DNA of 64,000 nt from Physcomitrium patens (GCF_000002425.4 NC_037254.1:1494589-1558588), one strand, 5' to 3'. Shown: positions 37,709 through 50,515, numbered from the stretch's first letter. A program made the numbers and translations. The notes: a model not told the origin generated them from the letters alone.

Positions 37709-38128
37709 AAGAATAAGAAAAATTACTATATCAAATTCTAAATATATTATATAAAATATATATTTTGTATTTATAATTCTATAATATAAAAAAATGTATT
37801 TGGTGTAAAGATTCATACTAAAAAATAAACAATTGTATAAGTAAATTAAAATAATTAAAATAATATCATATAAAAAAATATAATTAAAAGAGTTTTTTTT
37901 TTAATTTTTTAATATTTATACTATGATGATCTTCTTAAATATGTGGATTGATATTTTTTTACATACATGTGACACTCTTTGAGTATTTCTTGTCACTCAT
38001 GTAAGCTATAAGTATCTTTTCTTTTATCTTAATATTTTGTATTTAGTTATATTTTTCTAAGTATTTGAAGCACAAAGTGTAGAGATTTTAGGCATAATTA
38101 AATAGAATACATTCAAAACTTCCGTCAT

Positions 38129-38155
<27 letters not shown>
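38129..38155. repeat. A27 homopolymer tract
   Basis: 27 consecutive A residues, about 200 bp before recognisable gypsy fossil D. It could be the tail of an unrecognised retroposed sequence. Confidence 0.9.
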
Positions 38156-38159
<4 letters not shown>

Positions 38160-38349
38160 ATGCATCATGCATCTACAAAGATTGGAGAACAAAGGAATTG
38201 GTTAATATATTGATTACTCTCCAATACTTGGATTTGAATGTCACCCAATGGTGGTACATTTTCAAAAATATATTCAAGTAGTGTAGTTTAATGTGTAAAC
38301 AATAAAATAAATATAAATACTAATATTTCTATTAATAGAACCACTCCAC

Positions 38350-41300
38350 AAGACAAATCAAATACCTATGCACTACAACCAAATAAGGTTCTTACTCACA
38401 GAATCTTAGTAGTGGCTTTGGGTTCTTATGCCCATCAACATTGTTTGATTTGAATCAACTTGGCATTATTTCATGTCCTTACAAAAGATTTTTTAAAAAT
38501 TAAATGATCTTTTGAATGCCATATTGATGATATTTTCGATGATAATTAGATTTCTTTGGTTTTTACTAAGGTTGATGAATCTCCTCTTACCTTGGTTAAT
38601 AAGATGGAAGCACCTTGTGGCATATTTGCTATATTTATAATATTTCTAATATCTTATACATTTTGAGCATGTGGACCTGATATGATTTGGGATGTCAATT
38701 TACAAACCTATAAAGAACTTAATGCCAATGAAAAAGAGCATGCTATGGGCTTTTTAACTAGTACCATAAATACTTATGATCTTACTAAAGGACAATGTTA
38801 TTTTTTCTTAGGCCAAGCTATAGACCTCAACACCTTGATATAGATTTTTGGCATATGCCTTACTATTCAAAAATATTTTTATAACCATTTTAATTTTATA
38901 ATATTAGAAAATAATGGTTAGTGGACAATGGATCTTGAACTTACTCAAGTTGAGGAATCTAAGTCATTTCTTTACTTACAAAGGCACACAATGGATAAAC
39001 TATAAGTTCAAGGTGCCTTTGTAATTTTAGTTAAAGACTTAGGAAAAATAAATGCTCAAGAGATTATTTTATAAGATTTATTCATAGAAGATACTCCATG
39101 TTCTACCAACATTTCTAATTCTTATAAACATTGTAGTGATGAAGTTCCTCATTTGATAAGAAGTAAAGATGTTAGAGGCATAAGAGTTATTTTTTCAAAA
39201 GATTAGTAATTAAAGGTTATGTTGGCATGTAGTAGTGCTTCATTGATAAAGAAAGAGACCACAAAGTTTTAAGATTGGCCATTGGAATTAGGGCCACATC
39301 TTATTGATGCCAAAGCACAAAGAATATTAGCTTCAATCTGCCCATATAATAATTTTTTTGCCTTTAATTTTAAAGAACTATAAGGTAATAAAGATAAATC
39401 TATTCACCCAATCTTTCAACTACCTTATAGACTTAGCACCTTAAAGAAATTTGGTATCCAAGATCATAGCTAAGAATTACTAGTTTCAAGCTTGATTGAA
39501 CTTTTTAATGGTGTATATGCTTGTGTTACAATCATGCCTTTGAAAAAAGATGTTTTTAACAATTGGACAAAGAAGCAAATGTATGGAAACTATTATTTAG
39601 TTAATCATAAGACTACATCTAATCGATATCCAATGCCAATACTAGAAGAATTATTTGATGCAATAAAAATTTCTTGAGTATTTAGTACTTTGGATTTAAG
39701 ATTTGATTATTACTAATTACCATTACTTTTTGAAGAATGGATGTGAGTTATTAAATTATCTCACTTATTATTTTAGAATAAAAATATATGTTTAGAATGC
39801 TTTGAATTACAAGATATAGTAAGTAGTATTGAAATCCTTAGAAAAATATAAAATTAGAACATTAGTGGTGGAAATGGAGTCGTAGTAAGACTTGAAAGCA
39901 ATTATCTTTGTTGGTTTAGAATTTTTATTCATTGTTCAATGGTAAGGATTATTTATTAAGACCAATATTTATATTGGTCTTATATCTATATATAATACTT
40001 ATAAAAATTATAAATGTTAGTAGTTAGAAGAAGCATGAAAAAGAACCTCATATCATTTTAGTTATTGGTATAAAAAATAAGATTTATAATAGATTTGAAT
40101 TGATTTTTATTATTATCAAAAATCACCAAGATAAAAAAATATAGCCTTAGATAGATATTATCATTACAAAAATATTATAAAAAATTTAAAAATTTCTTTA
40201 GAATTTTTTAGGAATTTTTAGAGCAATTTTTAAGATCTTGGTAAAAATGAGTTTTACTACTTTGGGAGCCTTTATGAAGAAATGAAGCAAGATTTGAAGG
40301 CCTCGCAAGCTTTCTAAGCTAATTGGGTGTTTTTTAATACCATGGTGAGGTCAAAATTGCTAAAATATTGTTCCTTCTAGTAGAAAATAGGAGGACCAAC
40401 AGCTAGTGTAGTCCGTATAGGAAGGAGAGTGCACAAGTCCCATGTGGATCATAGCACCTTGAAGGTAGTAAGGAGGATAAGACTAAGGCTTCGTGGCCTC
40501 TCTAAAACACCCTTATATACTATATGTGAGTCTTGGTGAGGCTCGAACCCTTGATCTATAAGCAAATTATCTTTGAGATAAAATATTTTCACTTCACTTT
40601 TCAATTATTTACTTCATATCTTTAAAACCTCATAACTTACTCATAGTAATTCGAATTTATATGTTTCTTATGTCATTAGAAAGAAAATATAATTAACTAT
40701 CTAAAAATATATTTTATACTTTTAAATTTTATTTATTATTTGATAAAAATACAATAAACAGACTGTGATTTAGTTTTGGATGTTGTAATTGCTTCATGTC
40801 ATTTATTTCAATTGTTTTGTGGTTGTTCTTCTTTTGTTCTTGTTAATTGCCTACTTCACTTTATACCACCAATTAAAAGCAATTCTTAATTGAGGCCATC
40901 TTGTAACTTGGATTGGGGAGTAAAAATTTACATTCACATTGGATAAAAATAATATTTTGGAAAATTCATCAAGATGATAAAGATTAATTCTATCATTAGA
41001 AGTTCTCTCTATTTAGCCTTAAGAATGCACCTATTGAGCTTCTAGTAGTGATGGACCAAGTTTTATCTAGCTTTTTATTTGCTAGATGCTACATTAATGA
41101 TATTATTAATTGTGCTAGGATTCCATAAGATCATATGAAATATTTATAAATAATATTTGAGCAATTACAATAATAGGCATTGTATTAGTATCATAAAAAA
41201 TATAAATTCTTCCAGGAATGATTATCATTCTCACATCACATGATTATCCTAAGAAGTTTTGGTGTAAAACAAGCAAAGATAGATGTCTTATAGAAAAATT

Positions 41301-42501
41301 CAACACCAAGCAATGTTTCATGAGTTCGAGCTTTTTTAGAATTGGCAAACTACTACCAAAGGTTTGTTAAAAAATTTATCATTATTGTGAAGTCTTTAAC
41401 TATTCTTATTGGTAAAGATCAATTATAGACTTGGAATCATAAGCAAAAACATGCATTCTACATATTTAAGCAAAAGTTATATTTAATTCCAATGCTTTGA
41501 GATCCAGATGCTAATAAACCTTTTTAACTACATAGAAATTGGAGTGCAATAGGATTGGGAGTAGTCTTGATACAAAAAGATGATATAAGGTGAGAATATA
41601 TTATTGAATTTATTTCTAAAAGTAATAACAATGTAAAATCAAATTACTCTTCTTATAAAAGAGAAACTGTGTTAGTAGTTTGAATTATTGCTTGTTTTCA
41701 ACCTTACTTGGATAATCAATATTTCATATTGATAATTAACCATCAACCTTTAAAGTGGCTTATGGAATCAAATAAGCTTACTAGCAAACTTGCAAGATCT
41801 TACAGTCTCACACAAGCTTCAACAAGAAAAAATTTCTTCACCAATATCTTATATAAAAAGAGATAAGATTAATTAACAAATAACAAATTTTTATTGGAAT
41901 TTTTTTTTGTTATTTTGTGTGTAGCCTGGTGAAACTAGGCATATAATTCTAAGGCTAAATCAAAGTACATGAAGAACTTGGGTATTTTAAAATGTAAAAA
42001 ACACATTCTTTGTTGCATAATCAATATTAGTGGAGTAGTATGTATCAATAAGTGGCCACATATGTTTCTCGATGTGAAGTATGTGATTGAGTTAGATGAA
42101 GCTTTAACATTTTATTACCTAAATTAAAGCCATTACCTATTATAGATTTGAATTATCACTGATCTTTAGACTTTTTTAGACCACTTATTGTTACTTCATG
42201 TAGAGCTAAATACATATCATTGATAGTAGAGCATTTAAACAAATGGATTGAATTTATGGCTTTACCACAAAACTCTTCAAAATTGCTAGCTATGACTTTT
42301 TTGATCAAATATTGGTACATTTTGGAGTGCTTTTTGAAGTCTTAATAAATCAAAGAAGATATTTTTTTAGAAGTTTTAAAGCTTTCTGTATTGAAGCTTT
42401 AATAGATCATTATATTACATCTAAAAATCATCTTGAGGCAGTTGGCCTACTTAAATAGGTTGTTTAGACTATCAAACATGGATTACAAAAATATGAATTA
42501 T
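38350..42501 (+). mobile_element. Ty3/gypsy fossil D, interrupted by X1
   Basis: A plus-strand gypsy remnant of a different lineage from A/B/C/E. The upstream part (38350-39400) is probably gag/protease but is too decayed to place. The reverse transcriptase region (39420-39741) keeps a NRYPMPILEELFDA stretch and FSTLDLR-like residues. It resumes after X1 at 40939 with an FARCYINDII-like active site near 41085. RNase H lies about 41340-41800 and the integrase core about 42100-42480 (VEHLNKWIEFMALPQ). The 3' part ends where the LTR of element E begins. No LTR was found. Very old, many breaks. Confidence 0.75.
39742..40938 (+). mobile_element. element X1, solo LTR inside gypsy fossil D
   Basis: 1197 bp with TGTGAGT...ATTCACA ends. 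It is the same family as X2 (43882-45117), in opposite orientation. The flanks are ATGGA (39737-39741) and TTGGA (40939-40943), a 5-bp target duplication with one change. Reverse transcriptase similarity of D stops at the left end and resumes at the right end. There is no coding content, so solo LTR is the best reading. An inverted tRNA-like stretch with a B-box (near 40538-40552) lies inside. Confidence 0.75.
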
Positions 42502-43042
42502 TTTATAGTAACTTATCAAGGACATATATTTCAAAGAAAGAAATCCTTAATTTATTCTTTTTTTACTTGAAAAAATTAAAAAATTACTCAAAGATAATAA
42601 TATATTGAATTAGAATATATATTTCCAAAGACAAAGAGATTAGAAAGACTTGAGATAAAACTAAAGACTAAAAAAGCATTGATAAGAGTAAAGAAGGCTT
42701 CATTCTTGCCTCCATATGTATTCTTAGCTAAGAGCTATGTGACAATGTCTTATAGGACTTCTACAATAAATTGACTTAGTAAGATACATATCTTAACTTG
42801 TAAGACAAGTTTTTTATACATCCACTACATTATTAGCTTATTTTGTAAACTACTAATATATGATTAATTTGTTGACCAAATTACCAATCTATTAATCATT
42901 TACAAACACATGTAAAGTCAAAGTAGTAGCTATGAAGCTTTTAAGAAGCTTCTTTAAAAAATATTATGAAATAAATTTAATTTTATTTATTTTTATTTAA
43001 TCATATAGATAAATATTAGAATAAGTATGTATGTTTATGACA
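42502..43042 (-). repeat. 3' LTR of gypsy fossil E
   Basis: Aligns with the element C LTRs (AGTAAAGAAGGCTTCATTCTTG near 42690, the TAGCTAAGAGCTATGTG stretch, GTAAAGTCAAAGTAG, ending TTTATGACA at 43042). A purine-rich tract on the minus strand (AGAAAGAGAAGATAA) adjoins the inner end. The outer limit near 42502 is approximate. Confidence 0.8.
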
Positions 43043-43881
43043 TTATCTTCTCTTTCTATTCACAAATTCTATAAGGAGAAGTTATCATCTTTCATGGATC
43101 TTGCAATTCTTCATTTTGGTTTTGATGGATATTGTTGATAAAAATCCTCAACTCTCTTTGTTGCATTTGTAAGTTTCTTTGTTGATTTCTATATGTATTC
43201 ATTAATATCATATCTATGCCAATGAATAATATATTTTAATCTATTTTGGCATTACCTTGAATCTAAGATTTTTTCCACCTAAATTTTTTGATTTTTATCC
43301 ACTTTTATAGGAAGAGGTAGCATTTCTCTTCTTTTTGAGATATTCACTATCTTATATGACTTAAGAAGAAATATGTAGAATACAATATAGAACTTTTTAG
43401 ACTTTAGTAGATATAATTAATAAGCAACATGATTGACTTATTCACAAATACAAAAAGGTATTAACCTATAATAGTCCAACTTCTTATAAAAACAAGTAGT
43501 CTTGATATTATGACAAAATAATTATACCTTGTTATACATGTTGAATTATGATTGTTTCTTATAATAGGCATCCATATTGAACTTTTGTCTTTCTTGAGCT
43601 TCAATTAATTGTACTTTTATTATTACATGTAATTTTTACAAATGATTTGCTAAATCTTCTATCATAGAATTATCAACATTTGAAAAGTTAAAAGTATCAA
43701 ATTATAGATGATAACCATAATTGACAAAAAAAGATGCTTGTTGAATAGAAGAATGTACTAAATTATTGTATGTAAACTTTATCAATGGCAAAAGAATTTT
43801 CTAATCATCTTGATTATAATTGATGGTACACCTCAAATTCTACTCCAAAATTTGATTCATCCTTTCTGTTTATTTATCAGG

Positions 43882-45117
43882 TGTGAGTGTAAATTTCACT
43901 CCTCAGCCCTAATTACAAGATGGCCTCAATTAAGAGTTGCTTGTAATCGATGGTGTGAAGTGAAGTAAGCAACTGGCAAAAGACCAAGGAGGAACAACCA
44001 CAATACAAGTAAAAGAGATGAAATCAAGTAATCACAACATCCAAAACAAAGTCACAGTCCGTTCACTGGATTTTCACTCAGTAAAAAGTAAAAAGTGAAA
44101 AAATATATTTTTAGATAGATAATTTTCTTATCTTTCCAGTGACATAAAAATCATATAATTCCAAGTTACTATGAGTAAGTTATGATAGATTAAAGATAGA
44201 ATATAAATAATAGAAAAGTTAAGTGAATAATTTTTACCTCAAGGATAACTTGCTCAAGAAATCAGGAGTTCGAGCCTCACCAAGGCTCACAAGTAGTGTA
44301 TATTCCCCCCTCAAGAGGCCTTGAGGCCTTAGTCTTATCTTCCTACCTATACCCAAGGTGCTACAATCCACATAGCAATTGTGCACCTCTCTTCCTACAA
44401 GGACTATACTAGCTGTTGGTCCTCCTATTTTCTACTAGTAAAACTATTTTTTTTGCATTTTTGACTTCACCGTGGTGTTCAAAAACACCCAATTAGCCCA
44501 GAAACCTTGCATGGTCTTCAAATCTTGCTTCATTTCTTCATAATGGCTCTCAAGGTGATAAAACTCAATTTTACCAAAGTCTTGAAATTTTCTCTAAAAA
44601 TTCATAAAAAATTCTAAATAAATTCTAAAAAATCCTATAATGTTTCTATAATACTAATATCCATATGAGGCTGTATTTTCCTATCTTAGTGATTTTTTAT
44701 ATAAATAAAATCAATTTAAATCTACTAAAAATCCTATTTTTTATATAATTAATTAAAAAGACATGAAGCTCTTTTTCATGCTTCTTCTAACTTCTAACTA
44801 ATCATTGATAGGATTTTATAAGTAATACATGTAGATAGGAGCCAATGAAGATATTGGTTTCAATAAATAACTCTTAATACTTAATAATAAGAAAAATACT
44901 AAGCTAATTAAAATAATTGCCTCCAAGTCTTACTAAGACTCTATTTTTATAACTTTGCTTCTAATAACACTTTTGTAACTTATAAATACTTCTAAATTAT
45001 AATAAATACTCGAATAGTAAAAAAAAAACTCTTTATTCTTAATATTTATATAATTGAATGACTTAAAACTATGTTTTTAACTAATCCACTAATTAAGATC
45101 AATTTATGGGACTCACA
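43882..45117 (-). mobile_element. element X2, solo LTR inside gypsy fossil E
   Basis: 1236 bp. On the plus strand it starts TGTGAGTGTAAATTTCAC and ends GGGACTCACA. The flanks TCAGG (43877-43881) and TCAGT (45118-45122) give a 5-bp target duplication with one change. It aligns end to end with the reverse complement of X1. It contains a tRNA-like stretch on the plus strand with an A-box-like TACCTCAAGG (44235-44244) and a B-box GGAGTTCGAGCCTC (44265-44278). E integrase similarity continues on both sides. Confidence 0.78.
44235..44280 (+). other. tRNA-like (Pol III A/B-box) segment in X2
   Basis: The spacing and sequence of the two boxes are those of a tRNA gene's internal promoter (about 30 bp between them). 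The rest cannot fold into a tRNA cloverleaf that I can see, so it is tRNA-derived at best, for example a SINE head carried in the LTR. The B-box is also conserved in X1. Confidence 0.45.
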
Positions 45118-45157
45118 TCAGTTTAAAAATGAAAAGCTAAAAAGAGATTTATATCCA

Positions 45158-45777
45158 TGTTGTTCTCGTTGCGTTCAAGCTTCAGTATACCAAAGCAATT
45201 GAACTAATAGAGGTGGGTTCAAACATGGGGAAAGATTGGTTATATGAATTGGATCTGTTAGTGTCACAATTCACTATACTTTGGCTATCTGAAATCAATT
45301 ATCAAACTACAAAATACCAAGGCTTACTACTTCCATCTTGATTCAACACATAATCCATTCTATGACTATCAATTCAATAATACTTCTCTCAATCACAATT
45401 CTTCATAAGCAAATAATAAAAGCAAAGAAAACAAAGAAGTAGCACCAAGCTTACCTCGGCTTACGACTCTCACAGTCTGGCTCTCTGCTTACGACTCTCA
45501 CAGTCTAGCTCTTTGCTTACGACTCTCACAGTCTGGCTCTCGAATTACAATTCTCATAGTCTGGCTTTGATCTCTCTTTTCTCAATCTATTTATCCTACC
45601 AAAAAAGATGATCCATCGGCTAGTGGATTCCAAAGGTTATGACCCTTTGAATTCTTAATCATTTATTCCACTAACAACCTATTGTTACCAACTAAACTGC
45701 CTAACCATCAGTCTAATTTTCAAGGTTATCAATAAGCAACTAGTAACTTACCACAAAGTTTATTTACCTATTCTACA
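45158..45777 (-). repeat. 3' LTR of element F
   Basis: 620 bp from TGTTGTTCTCG to ATTCTACA (plus strand). It pairs with 52464-52998. The 85-bp length difference is explained by three extra copies of a 28-bp unit (45460-45571). The target duplication ATCCA lies just outside at 45153-45157. Confidence 0.92.
45460..45571. repeat. 28-bp tandem repeat, four units, in one LTR of F
   Basis: The units CTTACGACTCTCACAGTCTG plus GCTCTCTG start at 45460, 45488, 45516 and 45544, the last one diverged. The partner LTR has one unit (near 52767). Confidence 0.9.
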
Positions 45778-45852
45778 TAGCCTCACTTCTAATTGTGTAG
45801 TGCCCTCGTAAACACACAATTGTTACCTATCTAAAAACTACTTAATAAAACT

Positions 45853-46071
45853 CTACAAAGGTACTATTTCCTCTCGCCCACCCAATTGATCATTTACTGC
45901 ATTATTGAATGTACATTCCACCGAATCTGGTTCCAATTGCAAATCTTCTTCTTCCTCCTCTAATCCGTCTATCGACTCCTTCCTCAACTGATTTGAGAGA
46001 TCTTCATTATATTCTCCCAATTCATGGACTTGAGCTTCCAGTTTCAAGATCTGGAAATCCCGAAGTTCCAA
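45853..46071 (-). CDS. acidic coiled-coil frame at the 3' end of element F
   Basis: An open stretch of 72 codons that starts MELRDFQILKLEAQV, has heptad-like Leu/Ile spacing over the first 30 residues and then a run of Glu and Asp. Element G has a clearly homologous stretch at about 59260-59480, also just before its polypurine tract. It does not resemble RNase H, integrase or a chromodomain. It is either the C-terminus of this family's polyprotein or a lineage-specific extra product. It belongs to a broken element. Confidence 0.5.
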   Translation of the reverse strand: MELRDFQILKLEAQVHELGEYNEDLSNQLRKESIDGLEEEEEDLQLEPDSVECTFNNAVNDQLGGREEIVPL

Positions 46072-47116
46072 TTATTGCTGCTACTGACTCATCCATTATG
46101 GAACATCTTCAGTCGACACTTGTGACCGGCTCCTCACTATTAACTCTTAATTAGAACTACTACTCTTGAAAATACAAGAAATACAAGAAAAAGGCACTTT
46201 AGCCAACCCAAAAAAATACCATAGAATGACTTTAACAGGTGCCCCACTCCTATTCTTTTACTACCTGGTGATAATGACAACATGTTACCCATATTGTTTG
46301 TGAAAGGTAATGGGAAGTAATCTTTCTTGGTGGCCGCATTAAGTTTCCAAAAATCCTGATAAATTTGGATTTTTCTATTCTTTTTTGGCACTATCATAAT
46401 TGGAGAAACTCACTCACTATTCGGTAATGGATAAATAAAACCAATTACAAGAAGCTTGTCGAATTCTTCTTTTACTATGAGGGAATATTTAGGATTAAGG
46501 CGATATTGCCTCTGCCGTACCGATTTAGCATTTTTCTCTAAAATATTACGATACTCACAGACTTCAACGGGGATATCTTTTAGATCAACATAAGTCTAAG
46601 CAAAAGCTGATTTATGATGCAAGAAAAAAAAATTCCAAGAGGTTAATTCATGTTCCTTAATACCTTCGTAAACCTTAATTGTCCAAGGCTCTGCTGTGGT
46701 TGCCAAGTTGATAGTTTGACATAAAGATGTAACATCGATGTTTGGTTTCAATCCCCGCATTGGTTTAAAATCAGTCAATAAGTCTGACATGTGCAAAGAA
46801 CTGAATCATGTGTCCAGGGTACTAATATGGTACACATCATACTTGATTATCCAATCAATACTAATTTTAGCAGAGATTTTTGAATCCATCGGGTATATCA
46901 AGTACTCCCTCGGATTGCCACATTGGTACACTATTCCAAGGCGTTGGTTTGCTTCCACGAACGCCTCCGTAGTCAGTGCTATTACATCATCATTAGTGCT
47001 AATTTCATCGTTCGATGTTAATTTAGATGCTCGCAATTGAGATTCCCCGTTATAATGTACTGGATACATTTGTAACACCATTTTATCTCCGCCCTTACCA
47101 ATTGTTAAAGTATCCC

Positions 47117-49619
47117 TGTGAACAAAAATTAACCCCCCTTTAGTGAAGAGGCTAATTCTAATCACAAGATCCTAATTATAGTCCAACCTTGGCATTTTAT
47201 AACTTATGTTGATTTCCTGGTTAATTGCTTAATTCATTAATCTAATTTCTATCTTTATCCTTATGTTTATCTTGATTTTTTTATTTTTTTTTATTTTTAT
47301 TTTTTTTGTAGTTTTCTTTTACTTAAATCCTTCACCATTCTTGAACCCTGGAATTATCCAATTGTGTCGCTTAATTATCATTTAATTATTATTTAAATAT
47401 TTTTTAGTTTATTTTATTTATTATTTGTTTTTAAATTCATTTTTATTTTATTTTTATTTTATTTTTATTTTATTTTTTTTATTTTTTATTTTTTTATTTT
47501 AATTTTTGGATTAACCTTCCAACTTCAGATGACTATATCCTTGCGAGTTTACGTCCGAATTTAAAGTTTTTTACGTCTAATGTTATTAAATTCAATAATC
47601 AACTTGATGGGACAGCATGCCTTCACTTCATGCCTCATGTTCAATGTCAACTAGACTGTGAGCACTCAACTTCCAAGGAGGATACATTCAGATTCAAGAC
47701 CATACAACTACCAAGATTGCATGGAATTCATGACTTGTCACGCAAGGGGAGATCCAAGGATTTTGACCTAATCCTAAGCAATTTGGCCAGCGCTTCCGCG
47801 TCAATCGGAAATTCCGGTTCTGGCACTACAACTCCTAGCAGCTCAACTGTGCATCACCAACCATCATCAATTGAAGGGAAAAGAGGAAGGAAGTTGGTAA
47901 CCTCCTTAGCTACCAAGGTCATGATTCTGGTTGTGGCTGCAACCCTCCTCGCACTAGTCGCCTCCGCTCTCTCCACCCCTACCCCGCTGCTGCTTGTTTT
48001 CCTCAGGCGTCTACACAGGCCTTGCTGACGGCCTCACGGTGGCCTTCTCTCGATCTGCCCAGGCGCGGCCTCCTTCACCGTCGCTTCCACGTTCTCTCCT
48101 ACCTCCGAGTCCGTGCGGACAGAACCCCCGCCGATCAGCTCTCTCCTCTCGGAACGGCGCCTGCCTGCTCCCGATCTGCCCAGGCGCGGCTGACTTCCGT
48201 GCGGGCTTCGTCTTGCTCCGATCGCAATCCTACCGGTCTCCGCCTTGTTGACCTGGGGGTTCCCTCCTTCTGGGTCCGGGCTCTTCCCTCATAGACTCCC
48301 AGCTCCCGTTCAACGGCAATCCTACCTCCTTCACCGCTGCGGCCTCTCGATCACCCCGATTCAGATAGACCCCATCTTCCCGAGACCCCGCCGAGACATC
48401 ACACACAAGACCGCCATCCCGACCCCCTCACTCCATCCTCCGACCTCTACCCTATTCTTTTCCCTGGCCGACTCACTCCGCGGCTCCCTTCTTCGCCGTT
48501 GCATTGGCGCGATTCCCCCGAGACTCTTTTCTTGGTGGACCTCTATCCCCTACTCCCTAGCGCTTCTCTCCTACCACCCTTCCGCGACTGGGTCTCCTCC
48601 CTACAGACCGCCGTCTCTCTCTTCCCCCTGCTCGTAGTTCCGTTGCGTCCTCCAGCCAGCTTCCGCGACTACTCCCCCCTCCCGCGTCGATCCCTGGTCT
48701 CCTCCTCCTCTCTCCGATCGACTCCCCTCTGGCCCCGCCTACCCCACTTGCGCTGCCTGCCTGGACGGCGCGGCTGGTCCTCCGGGACCAGTCTAATTCT
48801 GGGGAATATTCCCTAGGAAAGCCCCAAATCCCCCCTCGCCAGCTCGGGGGAAGGGATAAAATAGAAAAATCAAAACCAAATTGGAAATAAATAGTACTCG
48901 CCCACATGGCCACCCGTGCTCGGCCTCTATATCCTTCAATTTTTTTACTTTTATATTTATATTTATTTTTATTTAATTTTATTTTTCTTTTCTTTATTTT
49001 TCTTCCACCTCAATTATTGGGTTGCTCCTCCAACTTATGACTTGCGGTTCTTTTGTCTATTTATTTATTTATTTATTTCCTCATGGCCTTTGGAATAGTC
49101 AAGGACCTTAAGAAATCAATTACTTCTTATCCATTAGATATAACCATGAATTGTTCGGAATATATCTAATCAAGGGCCCCTAAGGAATTTACAAATTCCG
49201 AGAGTTGATTTAGATTTTAAATTCGTTAATTGTAAGACAATTAGGTGAGTCATAATTTTAGTGTTGCGACAAAATTTGTTATCGTGGTCATAGGCCGATT
49301 TCATGTGGTTGCTTTTACTAAACCCTTCTTAATATTTAAGTTTTTCCTTCACTATGTTGAAAACACATGATGGATTTGGGGTTTTGATGGTGAAAATAAG
49401 TCTCCACCCTTTTGAATTAGGTTGTATTCAGTTAGATTCTTAATTTATGATTTTTTCCTTGCTCCTAACTTATGAGAACTCGTTCTAAACATAATTTAAA
49501 CCCCTTAGCCACAATTTATTGGCTTGTAACTATCCTAATCACTCTCCTCGGTGCTAACTAATCCTAATTGGTGGTTTTTTTCACTCAAGTTACTATGCGA
49601 GCCAATTCTTTGGCTCACA
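47117..49619. mobile_element. element Z: 2.5-kb GC-rich solo LTR inside F
   Basis: TG...CA ends (TGTGAACAAAA to TTGGCTCACA) with perfect 5-bp flanking duplications ATCCC (47112-47116 and 49620-49624). It interrupts the protease-region sequence of F. Element G has no such insert at the matching place (near 58200). The interior 47620-48830 is very GC- and CpG-rich with long pyrimidine tracts, while both ends are AT-rich. A 19-bp exact repeat (start CGATCTGCCCAGG) occurs at 48051 and 48172. Open frames on both strands in the GC-rich part have no recognisable domain. Without coding parts this is best read as a solo LTR of a long-LTR retrotransposon. Confidence 0.72.
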
Positions 49620-50515
49620 ATCCCGATCCTAATTATTCTTGGCCTTTGTTTGATAAAGCCAGGGTCGTGCCAATAAAATTGAATATGATAAAGTTGAACA
49701 TTATAATTGAAAGACAATGTAGTCAATTTCATATGCAATATCGGTAATTATAGTTTGAACACTCTGTAAAATATCCATTGGTTTAACTCGGCTATTATCT
49801 GCCATCCATAATATCAATATTATAGGTACTAAGTGTTCCAAATCTAAAGCATCCATTGTATCAGCATTCATTAAATTGATGCTAGAACCACCATCCACCT
49901 GAACACCCAAGATCATAACACCATCAATCGAAACATCGATGGTTGAAGCACTTGGTTCAGGGTTCAAACTAACTTCACAAACTTATTACATTGCCTATGC
50001 CATGTTAACGATGAATTCAATATAGAACGGCACTCTAGTATGACCGCTAAAAGTTGCTTCATAGAAATAGAAGGCCGAATAGCGTTGAGATCCTTCAAAA
50101 TGTCATAAGGTTCCATATATAAGGTAATATCCAATGCCCTCTTCTTTTTAATTGGTTTGAATTTAACTCCGTGAGGTTAAATATTCTTTTGCCCTCGACT
50201 CAGAATTGGAATAGTAGACAGAGCTTCTTTGAAATTTGCGCCCTCAAGAGGATCTTTCAATAAATAGGACATTTTCTAAAACTACGTAGAGAATGGAACA
50301 GCTTGACATGGAACAGAAGCAACCATAATTAATACCTCATTGGAATGCACAATCGATTCAAGTCTTATACTGAGTAAGGGGCTCATGTCAGGACCTGAAT
50401 TAGATAGCCCCGTAATTAGGTCCAATTGGCACTTCGCTTCAGGATCATCCAAATATTGAATTTGTCCTATCTACTTTTGCTGACTTCTTATATGGACAGC
50501 TTGGACTACTTTTAC

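Larger units (their letters stand above)
35166..38349. other. intergenic DNA, no gene recognised
   Basis: 35166-36000 is GC-moderate with short frames only. From 36000 the DNA is extremely AT-rich. It holds a 12-bp perfect hairpin (36361-36392), a T27-A10 tract (37460-37496), a TA run (37674-37698) and an A27 tract (38129-38155). The homopolymer tracts could mark old retroposed inserts, but no body could be recognised. Confidence 0.55.

Noticed and set aside
44235-44280. A true tRNA gene.
   Set aside because: Only A- and B-box-like stretches are present. No acceptor stem or anticodon arm could be drawn, and the segment lies inside a repeated element.
47630-48816. Run of overlapping plus-strand frames in the GC-rich part of Z (for example 47630-48028 with a hydrophobic stretch).
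   Set aside because: They are low-complexity Pro/Ser/Arg-rich frames in pyrimidine-rich DNA, with frames open on the other strand as well. Most likely they are a by-product of composition.
47168-49636. 12-bp direct repeat GATCCTAATTAT at 47168 and 49625, as a long target duplication of a LINE-type insertion.
   Set aside because: The TG...CA ends with perfect 5-bp ATCCC duplications at 47112 and 49620 explain the boundaries better, and comparison with element G places the junction there. One 12-bp copy would then lie inside Z, so it is coincidental.
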